This document shows, piece by piece, positions 1 through 9,165 of a DNA stretch of 49,109 nucleotides (positions are counted from its first letter, which is position 1; the number at the start of each line of letters is the position of its first letter). The position numbers and the translations under genes are program-made. Origin of the DNA: Bacteroidota bacterium (lineage in GTDB: Bacteria > Bacteroidota > Rhodothermia > Rhodothermales > Rubricoccaceae); the NCBI GenBank assembly GCA_022561755.1, contig JADFQN010000004.1, forward strand, positions 1 to 49,109. Reading direction: 5' to 3'. The notes beneath the pieces were generated by a model, which saw only the letters and a list, made by a program, of their open reading frames with translations, searched no databases and was not told where the DNA came from.

Positions 1-164
1 AAAACGACGTACTGTGGTTCTTGATTTCCAGCCGCTTTTTTCCGCCGTTCAACGAGAGTGAAAAATTGCTCATACGAAATACAGCAAACTTCCCGGTCCT
101 TGATGCAAACTAACGCGATGAAAGTGCTGGGGTTTGCACTTGAGATACTGATCAATTCCTTTAG

Positions 165-647
165 GTGGCTTGTCGTAAAGGTGAATTGATACTCTTGGAA
201 ACCTTTGTTGGGGACTTTGGCGTATTTCAAAAAGACGGCGATTTCGTCATTTACCTTGTAGGCCGTCCGCACAACTTCGCGGCCAATCTTCAGCGAGTTA
301 ATGGCGGTAAACTGGGGATGCTCGGCGATTTGGATGAGGGCGGTGACGAAGGGGACGAGGAGTTGGGCGTCGTTAAGACCTCGCGCTCGCCGGGGCTCCA
401 ACGCCAGACGGCGCGGCTGGGGGCCAAAGAACCCTTTGCCGAAGTAAGCGAGGACTTACAAGAGCTGGCCGGGATATCGCTGTCGCCCAAAGACGCCGAG
501 CGTGCCGTCTACGCCTTCCTGCTCGACACGCGTGGCGGCGGCCAGACCAGTGTGTACCAGTACGGCTCGCTCATGGTGGCCTATGCTGGGCGGAGTCCAT
601 CGCTCCAGCTCACGCTTACCCACGCCTTGGGTCCAGCAGTTTATTAA
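165..647 (+). pseudogene. Possible ISKra4-like transposase remnant
   Basis: An open frame of 160 codons starting with GTG. Residues about 65-112 (EELG...SPGLQR...LGAKEPFAEVSEDLQELAG...SPKDAER) resemble, from memory, the conserved stretch upstream of the catalytic core in ISKra4-type transposases. The frame then runs into sequence I do not recognise and stops without any DDE catalytic core. It is far shorter than a functional transposase (usually 400-500 residues), so I read it as a decayed fragment. The first 164 bases of the window hold nothing I recognise. It converges on the phosphopantetheinyl transferase gene, four bases overlapping at the 3' ends. It could instead be a non-coding frame. 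Confidence 0.35.
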
Positions 648-1282
648 TCAAGAAAGGCCAGCGTTATCCAGAAGTCCTCCCTGCGGGTATAGCGCAGGTT
701 CCACGATGGGCCGTCGTCCATGTGCGCGTGGCCCTTGCCATCCGAGAGGTCATCCAGGCGGACGGTCTGCGCAGAGCGCCGAAAGCCGGTGCGGAGCCCT
801 TTGAGTACGGCTTCCTTTAGCGACCACAGAAGGATCTGCGCTTCGTTGTGGTCGAGGCCCAGTGTTTCGAGCAGACTGTACTCGTCGGGGTGGAGGATGC
901 GGCGGTAGAGATCGTCGCGGCGCGGAACGATCTCCTCCAGATCGACGCCGATGGGCCGATCCGCGATCACAGCAATCGACTGGCCGTGTGCTGCGTGTCC
1001 GGCATGGCTAATAGACACGTGGATCGGATGCCCCTCTACAAAAAGCCCGTCATCGGAGGCCACTGCGAGCGGCACATCAACCGGAGCAACATCCAGCCTT
1101 TCAGCGAGGAGACTCCGCGCCGCTATCCTTCCAAACGCAAACCCACGGCGCCGATCTGCGTGTCCGAACGATTCCATTCGAGCCAGCTCATCGGGTGAGA
1201 GCACCGCCGACGGGTCGTCCACGGCGCTGTCGGCAGACACGACCCGCCACTTAATATCTTGTGGAACTTCGAGAAACAGCAT
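644..1282 (-). CDS. 4'-phosphopantetheinyl transferase (Sfp/AcpT type)
   Basis: Transfers the phosphopantetheine arm of coenzyme A to a serine of an acyl or peptidyl carrier protein, in the cytoplasm. The two family signatures are present: IGVDLEEI at about residues 111-118, with the Mg-binding Asp and Glu, and WSLKEAVLKG at about 153-162. A HVSISHAGHA block lies near residue 90, where the family has its conserved Ser-His. The length (212 residues) is normal for single-domain Sfp-type enzymes. I chose the ATG at 1282 rather than an upstream in-frame TTG at 1291. It is divergent from the acyl-CoA dehydrogenase gene, with about 200 bases between. No carrier protein or PKS/NRPS gene is in the window, so its target is unknown. 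Confidence 0.9.
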   Translation of the reverse strand: MLFLEVPQDIKWRVVSADSAVDDPSAVLSPDELARMESFGHADRRRGFAFGRIAARSLLAERLDVAPVDVPLAVASDDGLFVEGHPIHVSISHAGHAAHGQSIAVIADRPIGVDLEEIVPRRDDLYRRILHPDEYSLLETLGLDHNEAQILLWSLKEAVLKGLRTGFRRSAQTVRLDDLSDGKGHAHMDDGPSWNLRYTRREDFWITLAFLD

Positions 1283-1483
1283 CGATAACAAAGCTGATTG
1301 TTAATTAGGCGCGTGCCTGGACATCACAGAGTAGGCCGCATTGGCGTCTCCGTCCGCTGTGACAAAATCCGGAGTAGACGTGGTTTATCCAGCTGGGGCC
1401 TGTATTTTGGCGATATCGGCCGGCTGTACGGCGTCGATCGATTGACATCCCTCCCCTCCCGCGCGTCAGCGCAGTTTACACCC

Positions 1484-3055
1484 ATGAGCGCCCTCCCGCT
1501 CACAACGCTCAGCGAAGCCGGCCCCATGCAACGCGTTCGCCAGAGCTTTTCGGACTTTCTGGACCGCTATCGCGAGCGTCTGCGGCACCTCTTCCATACA
1601 CGGACCACGGCCGACCGGCTCAACCTCGAACGCGGCCTGCCGCCGTGGGCGCTGAGTCTGGTTCGGGAGGTCGACCCCCTGACGGTGTACGTCCCACGCG
1701 AGTACGGAGGCCGAGGCAATATCCTCTCGGAGTGCCTCTCGATGCTGGAGACAACAGGGTACGAGTCCCTGCCCCTCTGCCTGACGGTGGGCATCAACGG
1801 AGGGCTGTTCCTCCAGCCCGTCGGCAAGTACGGCTCGGAGGCCATCAGGCGCACGGTCTACGACGGGTTTTTACGCGACAAGAAGATGGGCGGGCTGATG
1901 ATTACGGAACCTGACTACGGAACCGGCGCGCTAAGCATGCAGACGGCCTGCACCGCCACCGGCCGCGATTCGTACCACATTCAAGGCACCAAGCACTGGG
2001 CGGGCCTTACCGGCTGGGCCGATTACTGGCTCCTCACGGCCCGCGCGCGCGCCGGCGACGGCAAGCTCCGCCGCGACATCGACTTCTTCGTGTGCGACGT
2101 CCACGCGCCCGGCCAGCACATCGAGGTCGAAGAGGTCTACAATAACCTCGGTCTACGGATGATCCCGTACGGCCTCAACAAGATTGACGTGGAAGTACCG
2201 GCCCTCGCGCGGCTCAACCCGAAATCGACCGGCATCAAGATGATGCTGGACATCCTCCACCGGAGCCGCTTGCAATTCCCGGGCATGGCCATGGGCTTCC
2301 TCCGGAGGATGCTGGACGAAGCCGTAGAGCAATCCCGGGAGCGCTTCGTCGGCGGCAAGCCGCTCTTCGACTACGACCAGGTGAAAGCGCGCCTGGCCCG
2401 CCTCCAAGCCAGTGTTACAGCCTGCGCGGCCATGTGCCTTCATTCCTCCGAGAACGCAGGAGTGGAGCGCGATCTCTCCGGCGAAGGCCTCAAGGCGAAC
2501 GCCATGAAGACCGTGGTGACGGACCTCATGCACGAAGCCTCGCAGTCGCTCCTGCAGCTTATGGGCGCGAAGGGCTACCGGCTGGATCACATCGCCGGCC
2601 GCTCGACGAACGACAGCCGCCCCTTCCAGATTTTCGAGGGCTCGAACGACATCCTCTACCAGCAGATTTCGGAATCGGTGCTGAAGAGCATGCGCCGAAT
2701 GAAGGAGAGCAACCTCTACCGGTACCTCAAGCAAGACGAGAGCACGGCTCGCGCCGCCGACTACTTCCGCGACGTGCTGTCGTTCGATGTGGATTGGTCG
2801 CTGCCGCAGCGCAAGCTCGTGGACCTCGGCAAGGCCCTCGGCCGCATCATGTCGATGGAGATGACCATTGAGATGGGCGAGCGCGGCTACCGGCAGGATC
2901 TGATTGCCAACGCGCTGGAGGAGTTCCGCGCGGAAGTCAACGGCATCATGGAAACGTACCGGACGGGTGGCCTGACGGCCGTGATTGAGGACTACCGCGA
3001 CGACAGCGGCTGGCTCCAGTTTGTTGAGACGGCAGCCGTGCGCTCGGTGGGATAG
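1484..3055 (+). CDS. Acyl-CoA dehydrogenase family protein
   Basis: A flavin-dependent dehydrogenase that would oxidise an acyl-CoA thioester to the enoyl-CoA, passing electrons to an electron-transfer flavoprotein. The 523-residue product has the acyl-CoA dehydrogenase arrangement: an N-terminal helical domain, a central beta domain with the GLMITEPDYGTGA flavin/substrate loop, and a C-terminal helical domain ending in QIFEGSNDILYQQI, the usual family signature. About 100 extra residues follow that signature. The open frame runs upstream to 1298, but the first 62 codons (rich in Arg and not domain-like) look non-coding, so ATG 1484 is preferred; ATG 1526 is possible. A methyltransferase follows after 8 bases, suggesting co-transcription. 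The substrate cannot be told from sequence. Confidence 0.88.
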   Translation: MSALPLTTLSEAGPMQRVRQSFSDFLDRYRERLRHLFHTRTTADRLNLERGLPPWALSLVREVDPLTVYVPREYGGRGNILSECLSMLETTGYESLPLCLTVGINGGLFLQPVGKYGSEAIRRTVYDGFLRDKKMGGLMITEPDYGTGALSMQTACTATGRDSYHIQGTKHWAGLTGWADYWLLTARARAGDGKLRRDIDFFVCDVHAPGQHIEVEEVYNNLGLRMIPYGLNKIDVEVPALARLNPKSTGIKMMLDILHRSRLQFPGMAMGFLRRMLDEAVEQSRERFVGGKPLFDYDQVKARLARLQASVTACAAMCLHSSENAGVERDLSGEGLKANAMKTVVTDLMHEASQSLLQLMGAKGYRLDHIAGRSTNDSRPFQIFEGSNDILYQQISESVLKSMRRMKESNLYRYLKQDESTARAADYFRDVLSFDVDWSLPQRKLVDLGKALGRIMSMEMTIEMGERGYRQDLIANALEEFRAEVNGIMETYRTGGLTAVIEDYRDDSGWLQFVETAAVRSVG

Positions 3056-3063
3056 CTTGCCGT

Positions 3064-3738
3064 ATGCCGCCGGCAAATACGAACGTCCACATCCCGTACG
3101 ACCTCCAGCGCAAGCCTTACCACAAGACCGTTGCGGATCTGGTGCGGGAGCATGTACCTGAAAAGGGCGAGGTACTCGATATCGGCTGCGGCGTCGGCCA
3201 CACATTGGTGGAGGTTCAGCAACAGCGCCCCGATCTCCGTCTGGTCGCTTCCGACATGGATGCGAAGTGCCTCGCCATCACGGCCGACCGCGTCGATCTC
3301 AGCGAATCGATTCAGGCGACGGCCGACCATCTCTTTCCAACGGAGCGGCAATTCGACTGCGTGATAGCCTCACATGTGCTGGAGCACGCCTACCATCCGG
3401 TCGATTTTGTTCGAGGAGTGATGGGCCTGCTCAAGCCCGGCGGCGTGGCTGTGCTGGCCGTCCCCAACCCTGTCCGTCCGACGGTCGTGTGGAGCAACCT
3501 GTTTCGCCGCCACTATGTGAACCGGGGCCACGTCGTAGCCTGGGACCGTTCGCACTGGATCAACTTCCTTGAGAATATTCTCGATCTCAACGTCGTGGAG
3601 TACGCCTCCGACTTTGTGCCGCTGCCGCTCGTGAGTGGCTTGCCTGTCTTCCGGCGCCTGGAAGCAGGCCTGGCACGCCTGACGCCCTGGCTGGCCTTCT
3701 CCAACATCGCCGTTGTACGGAAGGAATCCAAGGCATAA
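3064..3738 (+). CDS. Class I SAM-dependent methyltransferase
   Basis: A 224-residue cytoplasmic methyltransferase of the Methyltransf_11/25 type. Motif I (VLDIGCGVGHTLVEV, about residues 39-53) forms the S-adenosylmethionine-binding loop, followed by an acidic strand end (ASDMDAKCL) and a motif IV-like IASHVLEHAYHP with a post-motif LLKPGGVAVLAVPNP. It begins 8 bases after the acyl-CoA dehydrogenase stop and is followed by a strong hairpin terminator, so it is probably the last gene of that transcript. The substrate is not apparent; the family includes enzymes acting on small molecules, lipids and quinones. Confidence 0.85.
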   Translation: MPPANTNVHIPYDLQRKPYHKTVADLVREHVPEKGEVLDIGCGVGHTLVEVQQQRPDLRLVASDMDAKCLAITADRVDLSESIQATADHLFPTERQFDCVIASHVLEHAYHPVDFVRGVMGLLKPGGVAVLAVPNPVRPTVVWSNLFRRHYVNRGHVVAWDRSHWINFLENILDLNVVEYASDFVPLPLVSGLPVFRRLEAGLARLTPWLAFSNIAVVRKESKA

Positions 3739-3745
3739 CGCATAC

Positions 3746-3783
3746 GGGCAGCGAGTTCAACTCGCTGCCCGTTTTGGCTTTTT
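3746..3783 (+). terminator. Rho-independent terminator after the methyltransferase
   Basis: A perfect 10-bp stem, GGGCAGCGAG / CTCGCTGCCC, with a TTCAA loop, followed by GTTTTGGCTTTTT on the plus strand. It lies 7 bases after the methyltransferase stop. The minus-strand side has no T tract, so it should act mainly for plus-strand transcription, although it also separates the convergent sod gene. Confidence 0.88.
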
Positions 3784-3798
3784 CTTTCGGAGGGGAAA

Positions 3799-4401
<603 letters not shown>

Positions 4402-4604
4402 GAGTCAGATTGCTAGGTGGAGTGAGATAAGGGCCAGGTGGTACGACGGAATGGCAGGGGCGTTTCCGTCGCCGCGATGAGCCTCGCTGACGGTGCCTCC
4501 TCGCCCTGTTGGCTCGAGCGTACGGCAAGAATAACTGGAACTCACCGGCATCAAATCCTACCTGAGCAGCTCAATACGCCAGTTTCACCATGGCCACAGA
4601 AACG

Positions 4605-4636
4605 TTTGATTCTTAAGTTCCTGTTCGCTACATTCA
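4605..4636 (+). promoter_or_regulatory. Candidate Bacteroidota-type promoter for the T9SS gene
   Basis: TTTG (4605-4608), a 20-base spacer, then TACATTCA (4629-4636), a partial match to the Bacteroidota -33 TTTG / -7 TAnnTTTG promoter. It lies about 60 bases before the ATG at 4698. It sits in the 296-base divergent gap between sodA and the T9SS gene, which otherwise shows no gene. The match is imperfect, so this is tentative. Confidence 0.3.
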
Positions 4637-4697
4637 CTACAGTTCATACTGGGCGTACCAGGAACGGCCTTTTTTCTCTCAACAACCGTGCGGTATC

Positions 4698-5819
4698 ATG
4701 CGAAAAACTCTTACCACCCTTGAAAAACGCCTCGCAGCGTACGCGGCGGCGGCCGGTGTCACGCTTGCTTTTGCGCCGACCACCGACGCCCAGATCATTC
4801 ATACCGATCCGCCCGATATCTGCGTCAATTTTAGTCTTGCCCCCATCGACATCGACGGCAACGGGACGCCAGAGTTCAACATTTTGCACTCGTCGTTCGG
4901 GGGCTACTACGGCGACCTTAATCCATACACTACCCAATACGCGGCCGTTATGTCGTACGTCGGTACGGCCGCGCGTCCATACGTGTCGGCACTCAGCGCT
5001 AGCGCGAGCATCGGTCCTCAACAATTGTTCGGATCGGCGTACCATCCGTTCTCGAATCTGTTCGGCGTTGCGTACGGCGCCGGTGGAGCCTGGCAAGGCG
5101 GCAACGACGCCTTCGCGGGATTCGTATTCACCCACGATACCGAAGGGACCACCCACTACGGCTGGCTTCGCCTCATCGTTGATGCCGGGGGCACCATGGT
5201 CTGCGCAGCCGAGTGGGCCTACGAATCCACGCCTGACACAGCCATCCACGGCGGCACCGTCCCCGTTGAGATGACGTCGTTCGATGCGCGCGTCAACGGA
5301 GATGTTGTCGTGTTGAACTGGGAGACGGCTTCCGAAACCAACAATGCCGGCTTCGAAGTGCAGATGCGAGATGGTGACGACTGGAACGTCCTCGGCTTCG
5401 TGGAAGGCCACGGCACCACGACGGAGGCCCAGACGTACAACTTCACGGCCGAGAACATGGCCGTGGGCGTGCATGCGTTCCGGCTCAAGCAGATCGACTT
5501 CGACGGCGCGTTTGAGTACAGCGATGAGATTGAAGCGACGATCGAGGTGGTTGGCACGCATCAGCTTTCGAACGCGTACCCGAACCCGTTCAACCCCACG
5601 AGCCAGTTCACGCTCGCCGTTGCACGCGATCAGCGCGTGACCGCCGAGCTCTACAACGTGCTCGGCCAGCGGGTGGCAACGCTGTTCGACGGAACGATCG
5701 AAGCCAATAACACGCAGGTCGTCCAGATCGACGGCAGTGCGCTTGCAAGCGGCGCGTACATCGTGCGCATCGCCGGCGAGACCTTCGCCGACGCACTCCG
5801 TGTGACGCTGACGAAATAA
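4698..5819 (+). CDS. Secreted protein with T9SS type A sorting domain
   Basis: A 373-residue exported protein. Residues 1-32 form a signal peptide (Lys/Arg-containing n-region, alanine-rich core, TTDAQ cleavage area). The middle contains a WLRL...AYESTPDTAIHGG segment, shared with the gene at 11213, then a stretch of the common T9SS form (MTSFDARVNGDVVVLNWETASETNNAGFEVQ, shown here in part: VVVLNWETASETNNAGFEV). The last 75 or so residues are a C-terminal sorting domain: AYPNPFNPTSQFTLAV, LYNVLGQRVATL, LASGAYIVRI and a final VTLTK. It should cross the inner membrane by Sec and the outer membrane by T9SS. No enzymatic domain is recognised, and its function is unknown. A terminator hairpin follows. 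Confidence 0.88.
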   Translation: MRKTLTTLEKRLAAYAAAAGVTLAFAPTTDAQIIHTDPPDICVNFSLAPIDIDGNGTPEFNILHSSFGGYYGDLNPYTTQYAAVMSYVGTAARPYVSALSASASIGPQQLFGSAYHPFSNLFGVAYGAGGAWQGGNDAFAGFVFTHDTEGTTHYGWLRLIVDAGGTMVCAAEWAYESTPDTAIHGGTVPVEMTSFDARVNGDVVVLNWETASETNNAGFEVQMRDGDDWNVLGFVEGHGTTTEAQTYNFTAENMAVGVHAFRLKQIDFDGAFEYSDEIEATIEVVGTHQLSNAYPNPFNPTSQFTLAVARDQRVTAELYNVLGQRVATLFDGTIEANNTQVVQIDGSALASGAYIVRIAGETFADALRVTLTK

Positions 5820-5849
5820 CCCGAAGGCACACACGCTAACCAACACGGC

Positions 5850-5888
5850 GCGGGGCCTGATCGAACGATCGGGCCCCGCTTCTAATTG
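5850..5888 (+). terminator. Hairpin terminator after the T9SS gene
   Basis: An inverted repeat with GCGGGGCC at 5850-5857 and GGCCCCGC at 5872-5879, extended inwards by a CGATCG-like core, followed by TTCTAATT. The T tract is weak, but the stem is strong and it lies 30 bases after the stop codon. Confidence 0.6.
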
Positions 5889-5899
5889 ACGCGGATCGG

Positions 5900-5930
5900 T
5901 TGCAAAATCGACGGCGCCGTGGTTTATTTG
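5900..5930 (+). promoter_or_regulatory. Candidate promoter of the first phosphatase/TPR gene
   Basis: TTG at 5900-5902, a 20-base spacer, and TTTATTTG at 5923-5930, which matches the Bacteroidota -7 box TAnnTTTG at seven of eight positions. It lies 42 bases before the ATG at 5972 and directly after the preceding terminator. This is inferred from pattern alone. Confidence 0.4.
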
Positions 5931-5971
5931 CCCCGCCAACGAATACCTTCCTTTGATCTCAAACTGCTGCG

Positions 5972-8086
5972 ATGCCCTCCACATCCAACCGTAAAGTACT
6001 CCTTATTGGCTGGGACGCTGCCGATTGGAAGGTGATTACACCGCTCATGGACGGAGGCCACATGCCGTCGCTTGAGAGCCTGGTGAACCGCGGAGTAATG
6101 GGCAACATTGCTACGCTGGATCCTCCCTTTTCGCCAATGCTGTGGACGAGCATAGCTACCGGACATACGGCGGACAGGCACGGCATCCTTGGTTTCGTGC
6201 AGCCTACGGCAGACGGAAAGGGCATTCGGCCGGTACTCGGAACAAGCCGCCAGGTGAAGGCCATCTGGAATATCCTGAACCAGAACGGAAAGAAGACCAA
6301 TATCGTGGGCTGGTGGCCCAGCCATCCCGCCGAACCCGTCGACGGTGTAATGGTCTCAAATTTCTACCACAGAACTGCGGGCGCCCTCCCCGAGCCCTGG
6401 CCCGTCCCGCCCGGCGCGGTATTTCCGGAGGAACTGACGGATACGCTGGCTGAGTATCGTGTACACGCCGCTGAGTTGACCGCGGCCCACCTCGAGCCGT
6501 TCATCCCTCAAATTGCGGAGGTCGACCCGCTCGATGACAAACGCGCTTCCATGGTCGCAAAGATGATCGCCGAGGCCTCCACGACCCACGCCACAGCCAC
6601 GTGGCTGATGGAGAACACCGAGTGGGATTTCATGGGCGTTTACCTGGACACCGTGGACCACTTCGGGCACGGGTTTATGAAGTACCACCCACCCCGCCTG
6701 CCCACTATCCCGGTTCCTCTCTATGAGCGATACAAGGGAGCCGTTACGGCGTGTTATCGCTTTCACGACATGATGCTGGGCCGGATGCTGGAGCTGATCG
6801 ACGATGACACGACGGTCATTTTGTTGTCGGATCATGGGTTCCATTCGGATCACCTCCGGCTCCTGCATGTTCCGAAAGAACCGGCGGGCCCAGCCTACGA
6901 ACACCGCCCCCACGGCATTCTGGTGATAGCGGGACCGGGCATCCGACAGGACGAGCGGATCTACGGAGCAAGCCTCCTTGATATCACCCCGACACTCCTG
7001 ACGCTCTACGGGCTTCCGGTAGGGCGAGACATGGCAGGAAAGCCTCTCGCTCAAGCGTTCGAGCATGTGCCCGAAATAGAATACATCGACTCCTGGGAAC
7101 AGGTTGAGGGCGAGAACACCATGCATGCGGAAGAAATCCGGATCGATCCGTGGGCCGAAAAGGAGGCGATGCGCCAACTGGAGGAGCTCGGCTATATCGA
7201 CGCCCCGGAAGGCAATGAGGCCGAGCGCGTAGAGAAGACCATCCAGGAAACGAAGTTTTACCTGGCACGGGTTTATCTCTCTACAAATCGAGCGGAGGAA
7301 GCCCTGAAGCCGCTGAAGGAGTTGCGAAAGGAAGCGCCGAATGCCTCGCGCTACGCCTTATGGCTATTGAGATGCCTCCAGGAGCTTGGGCGGCACGACG
7401 AAGCGCTCACGATGCTCGGAGAACTCAGGCAACTCTCCGACGATAGCAAAAAGAGAAGATCTGAGACACGGAAAGAGGCCCGAGAAAAGGCCAAAGCAGG
7501 CGGTGTCTCGGGTGACGAAACGGACCTCTCTGACCCTCCTGCATACACGGCAGCCGACGCGCGGCTGGATCTGATTGAGGGCACGCTTCTACTCCAAAAG
7601 GGAAACACCGATACGGCCATCGAACACTTCCTTCGCGCGGAGAAGGCCGATCCCTACCATTCGACGCTTCATATCAACCTGGGCGAGGCGCTGGTACAGG
7701 TCAAGCGGATCGAAGAGGCAGAGCGCTCGTTCCACAAGGCCCTCACCATCGACCCCGACAACCCGGATGCTCATCGGGGCCTTTCGCTTGTATTCCTGCG
7801 ACAAGACAAGAATGAAGCCGCAGCCGATGCGGCCCTCCGCGCCATTGGGCTAAAGTATGTCTTCCCCATGGCACACCTTCACCTTGGCGAGGCGCTGATG
7901 CGAATGGGCATGCACGAACGGGCAGCCCAGGCACTTGAGGTGGCTGTTAGGCAGCGGCCAGGGATCCGGAAGGCCCACTTCTGGCTGACCCAATTGTATC
8001 GCCAGCATCTCGACGAGGTGGCAAAGGCGCAGGAGCACGAGGAGTTCATGGAGAAGTACATCCTGCCCGCTGCCTCGACATCATAG
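5972..8086 (+). CDS. Alkaline phosphatase superfamily protein with C-terminal TPRs
   Basis: A 704-residue two-part protein. Residues 1-370 are a type I phosphodiesterase/nucleotide pyrophosphatase-like domain. The metal-site and nucleophile motifs are visible: Asp15 (LIGWDAADW), probable nucleophile Thr59 (LWTSIATGHTADRHG), Asp229/His233 (DTVDHFGHG), Asp287-His288 (LLSDHGFHSD) and His311/His314. Residues about 420-690 are tetratricopeptide repeats, interrupted by a charged linker (about 490-530), likely for protein contacts. No signal peptide is seen, so it appears cytoplasmic or peripheral. Such enzymes cleave or transfer phosphate, phosphodiester or related groups; the substrate is unknown. 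A close paralog lies downstream at 9166. Confidence 0.87.
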   Translation: MPSTSNRKVLLIGWDAADWKVITPLMDGGHMPSLESLVNRGVMGNIATLDPPFSPMLWTSIATGHTADRHGILGFVQPTADGKGIRPVLGTSRQVKAIWNILNQNGKKTNIVGWWPSHPAEPVDGVMVSNFYHRTAGALPEPWPVPPGAVFPEELTDTLAEYRVHAAELTAAHLEPFIPQIAEVDPLDDKRASMVAKMIAEASTTHATATWLMENTEWDFMGVYLDTVDHFGHGFMKYHPPRLPTIPVPLYERYKGAVTACYRFHDMMLGRMLELIDDDTTVILLSDHGFHSDHLRLLHVPKEPAGPAYEHRPHGILVIAGPGIRQDERIYGASLLDITPTLLTLYGLPVGRDMAGKPLAQAFEHVPEIEYIDSWEQVEGENTMHAEEIRIDPWAEKEAMRQLEELGYIDAPEGNEAERVEKTIQETKFYLARVYLSTNRAEEALKPLKELRKEAPNASRYALWLLRCLQELGRHDEALTMLGELRQLSDDSKKRRSETRKEAREKAKAGGVSGDETDLSDPPAYTAADARLDLIEGTLLLQKGNTDTAIEHFLRAEKADPYHSTLHINLGEALVQVKRIEEAERSFHKALTIDPDNPDAHRGLSLVFLRQDKNEAAADAALRAIGLKYVFPMAHLHLGEALMRMGMHERAAQALEVAVRQRPGIRKAHFWLTQLYRQHLDEVAKAQEHEEFMEKYILPAASTS

Positions 8087-8138
8087 ACCCCACGAATCAG
8101 CTTCTTCCGCTAGTCTTCAGCACTATTCCTGCTCCATC

Positions 8139-8966
8139 ATGGCACCATCTGAGAAACCACAACCCAGCAAGCCGTACGATATCCCTAAAGAAGGATCTCT
8201 TGGCCTTCTGGCTCTCGGCTACCGTGGCCTGGTTGCGTGGCGAGCCGTCCGCGGTACGGTTTGGTTAGAGGAGCGGCGCAAGGAGTACGAAGAGATAAAG
8301 CAGAAGCTGGAGGCCAAGAAAGCGGAGGAGGAAGCGAAAGGGACGGACGAGACGAAGCAGGAAGCCGAGCCGGCTCCTCCCACGATTTCTGCCGATGTGC
8401 TCGAAAAGCTGACGATCACCATCGTCTCCGGCCTGCCTCGGTCCGGGACATCCATGATGATGCAGATGCTCACCGCCGGCGGGCTCACAGCTTTCACCGA
8501 CGGAAAACGAGAAGCGGACGAGAGCAACCCGAAGGGGTACTACGAGCACGACCGGGTAAAGGCACTGGCCAAAGATTCAAGCTGGCTGCCGGAGGCCGAC
8601 AACCTGGTTGTGAAAGTGGTCGCTCCGCTCCTTCGCTACCTCCCGGCAGGTCCGGCCTACCTTATCGTGTTTTTGGAGCGTGATATCGAAGAGATTCTGC
8701 AATCTCAATCGACCATGCTGGACCGCGATGGGCGGTCTGCAGCAGATCACGATACCCTCCGCCGGGCTTACAAGCGCCAAATTGCGGAAGCCCAGGCGTG
8801 GGCCGGCCGGCAGAAGCGCGCGGAGATGCTTACGGTTGCCCACCGAGACGCCCTGACGAATCCGGCCGCCGCCGCCGCCCGTGTCAACGCCTTTCTGGGT
8901 GGCTCCTTGAACGAGTCTGCGATGGCTGAGGCCGTAGATCCTTCTCTTCACCGCGAACGCGCCTAA
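8139..8966 (+). CDS. Sulfotransferase-like P-loop protein
   Basis: A 275-residue protein. Residues about 40-80 are a charged coiled-coil-like stretch rich in Glu and Lys. A P-loop-like 5'-phosphosulfate loop, GLPRSGTSM, follows at residues 98-106, typical of PAPS-dependent sulfotransferases. A later ERDIEEILQSQ segment fits the 3'-phosphate-binding region of the family. It is expected to transfer sulfate from PAPS to a hydroxyl or amine acceptor. It sits 52 bases after one phosphatase/TPR gene and before the other, suggesting a joint role on a sulfated or phosphorylated molecule. A MITE begins 2 bases after its stop codon. Function is assigned at family level only. Confidence 0.72.
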   Translation: MAPSEKPQPSKPYDIPKEGSLGLLALGYRGLVAWRAVRGTVWLEERRKEYEEIKQKLEAKKAEEEAKGTDETKQEAEPAPPTISADVLEKLTITIVSGLPRSGTSMMMQMLTAGGLTAFTDGKREADESNPKGYYEHDRVKALAKDSSWLPEADNLVVKVVAPLLRYLPAGPAYLIVFLERDIEEILQSQSTMLDRDGRSAADHDTLRRAYKRQIAEAQAWAGRQKRAEMLTVAHRDALTNPAAAAARVNAFLGGSLNESAMAEAVDPSLHRERA

Positions 8967-8967
8967 A

Positions 8968-9153
8968 TAGGGCCTGTCAGGAGGCTGTTGAAATACGTCA
9001 TCCTGCCTACGACGGCGCCTCTCGGCCGATCTCTTCGTTGCGAGATGCTCGCCGAATCACCGATTCGACTACGATCTCGCGTCTCGATCTCAACCGAGAT
9101 GCTCTCGTCTCGGCGACAGAGCACGTAATTCAACAGCCTGTTACGAGGCCCTA
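8968..9153. mobile_element. MITE copy 1 (AGGCTGTTGAA terminal repeats)
   Basis: A 186-bp non-coding element. The left end has AGGAGGCTGTTGAA (8979-8992) and the right end TTCAACAGCCTG (9129-9140), an inverted pair. Outside these lies another inverted pair, TAGGGCCT (8968-8975) and AGGCCCTA (9146-9153), which only this copy has. The interior is rich in ATCTCG/CGAGAT words and matches MITE copy 2 (30562-30724) in the opposite orientation. It encodes no protein. It fills the gap between the sulfotransferase-like gene and the second phosphatase gene. Confidence 0.82.
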
Positions 9154-9165
9154 GCTAATCGCAAG

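Noticed and set aside
1298-1483. A 62-codon N-terminal extension of the acyl-CoA dehydrogenase
   Set aside because: Arg-rich, not related to the family N-terminus, and covers the likely promoter region; ATG 1484 is better.
2153-3205. A 350-codon minus-strand frame opposite the acyl-CoA dehydrogenase
   Set aside because: No family features; the plus-strand protein is well recognised over its full length.
4644-5984. A 446-codon minus-strand frame opposite the T9SS gene
   Set aside because: It mirrors a gene with a signal peptide and a sorting domain; high GC at third positions creates such long antisense frames across the window.
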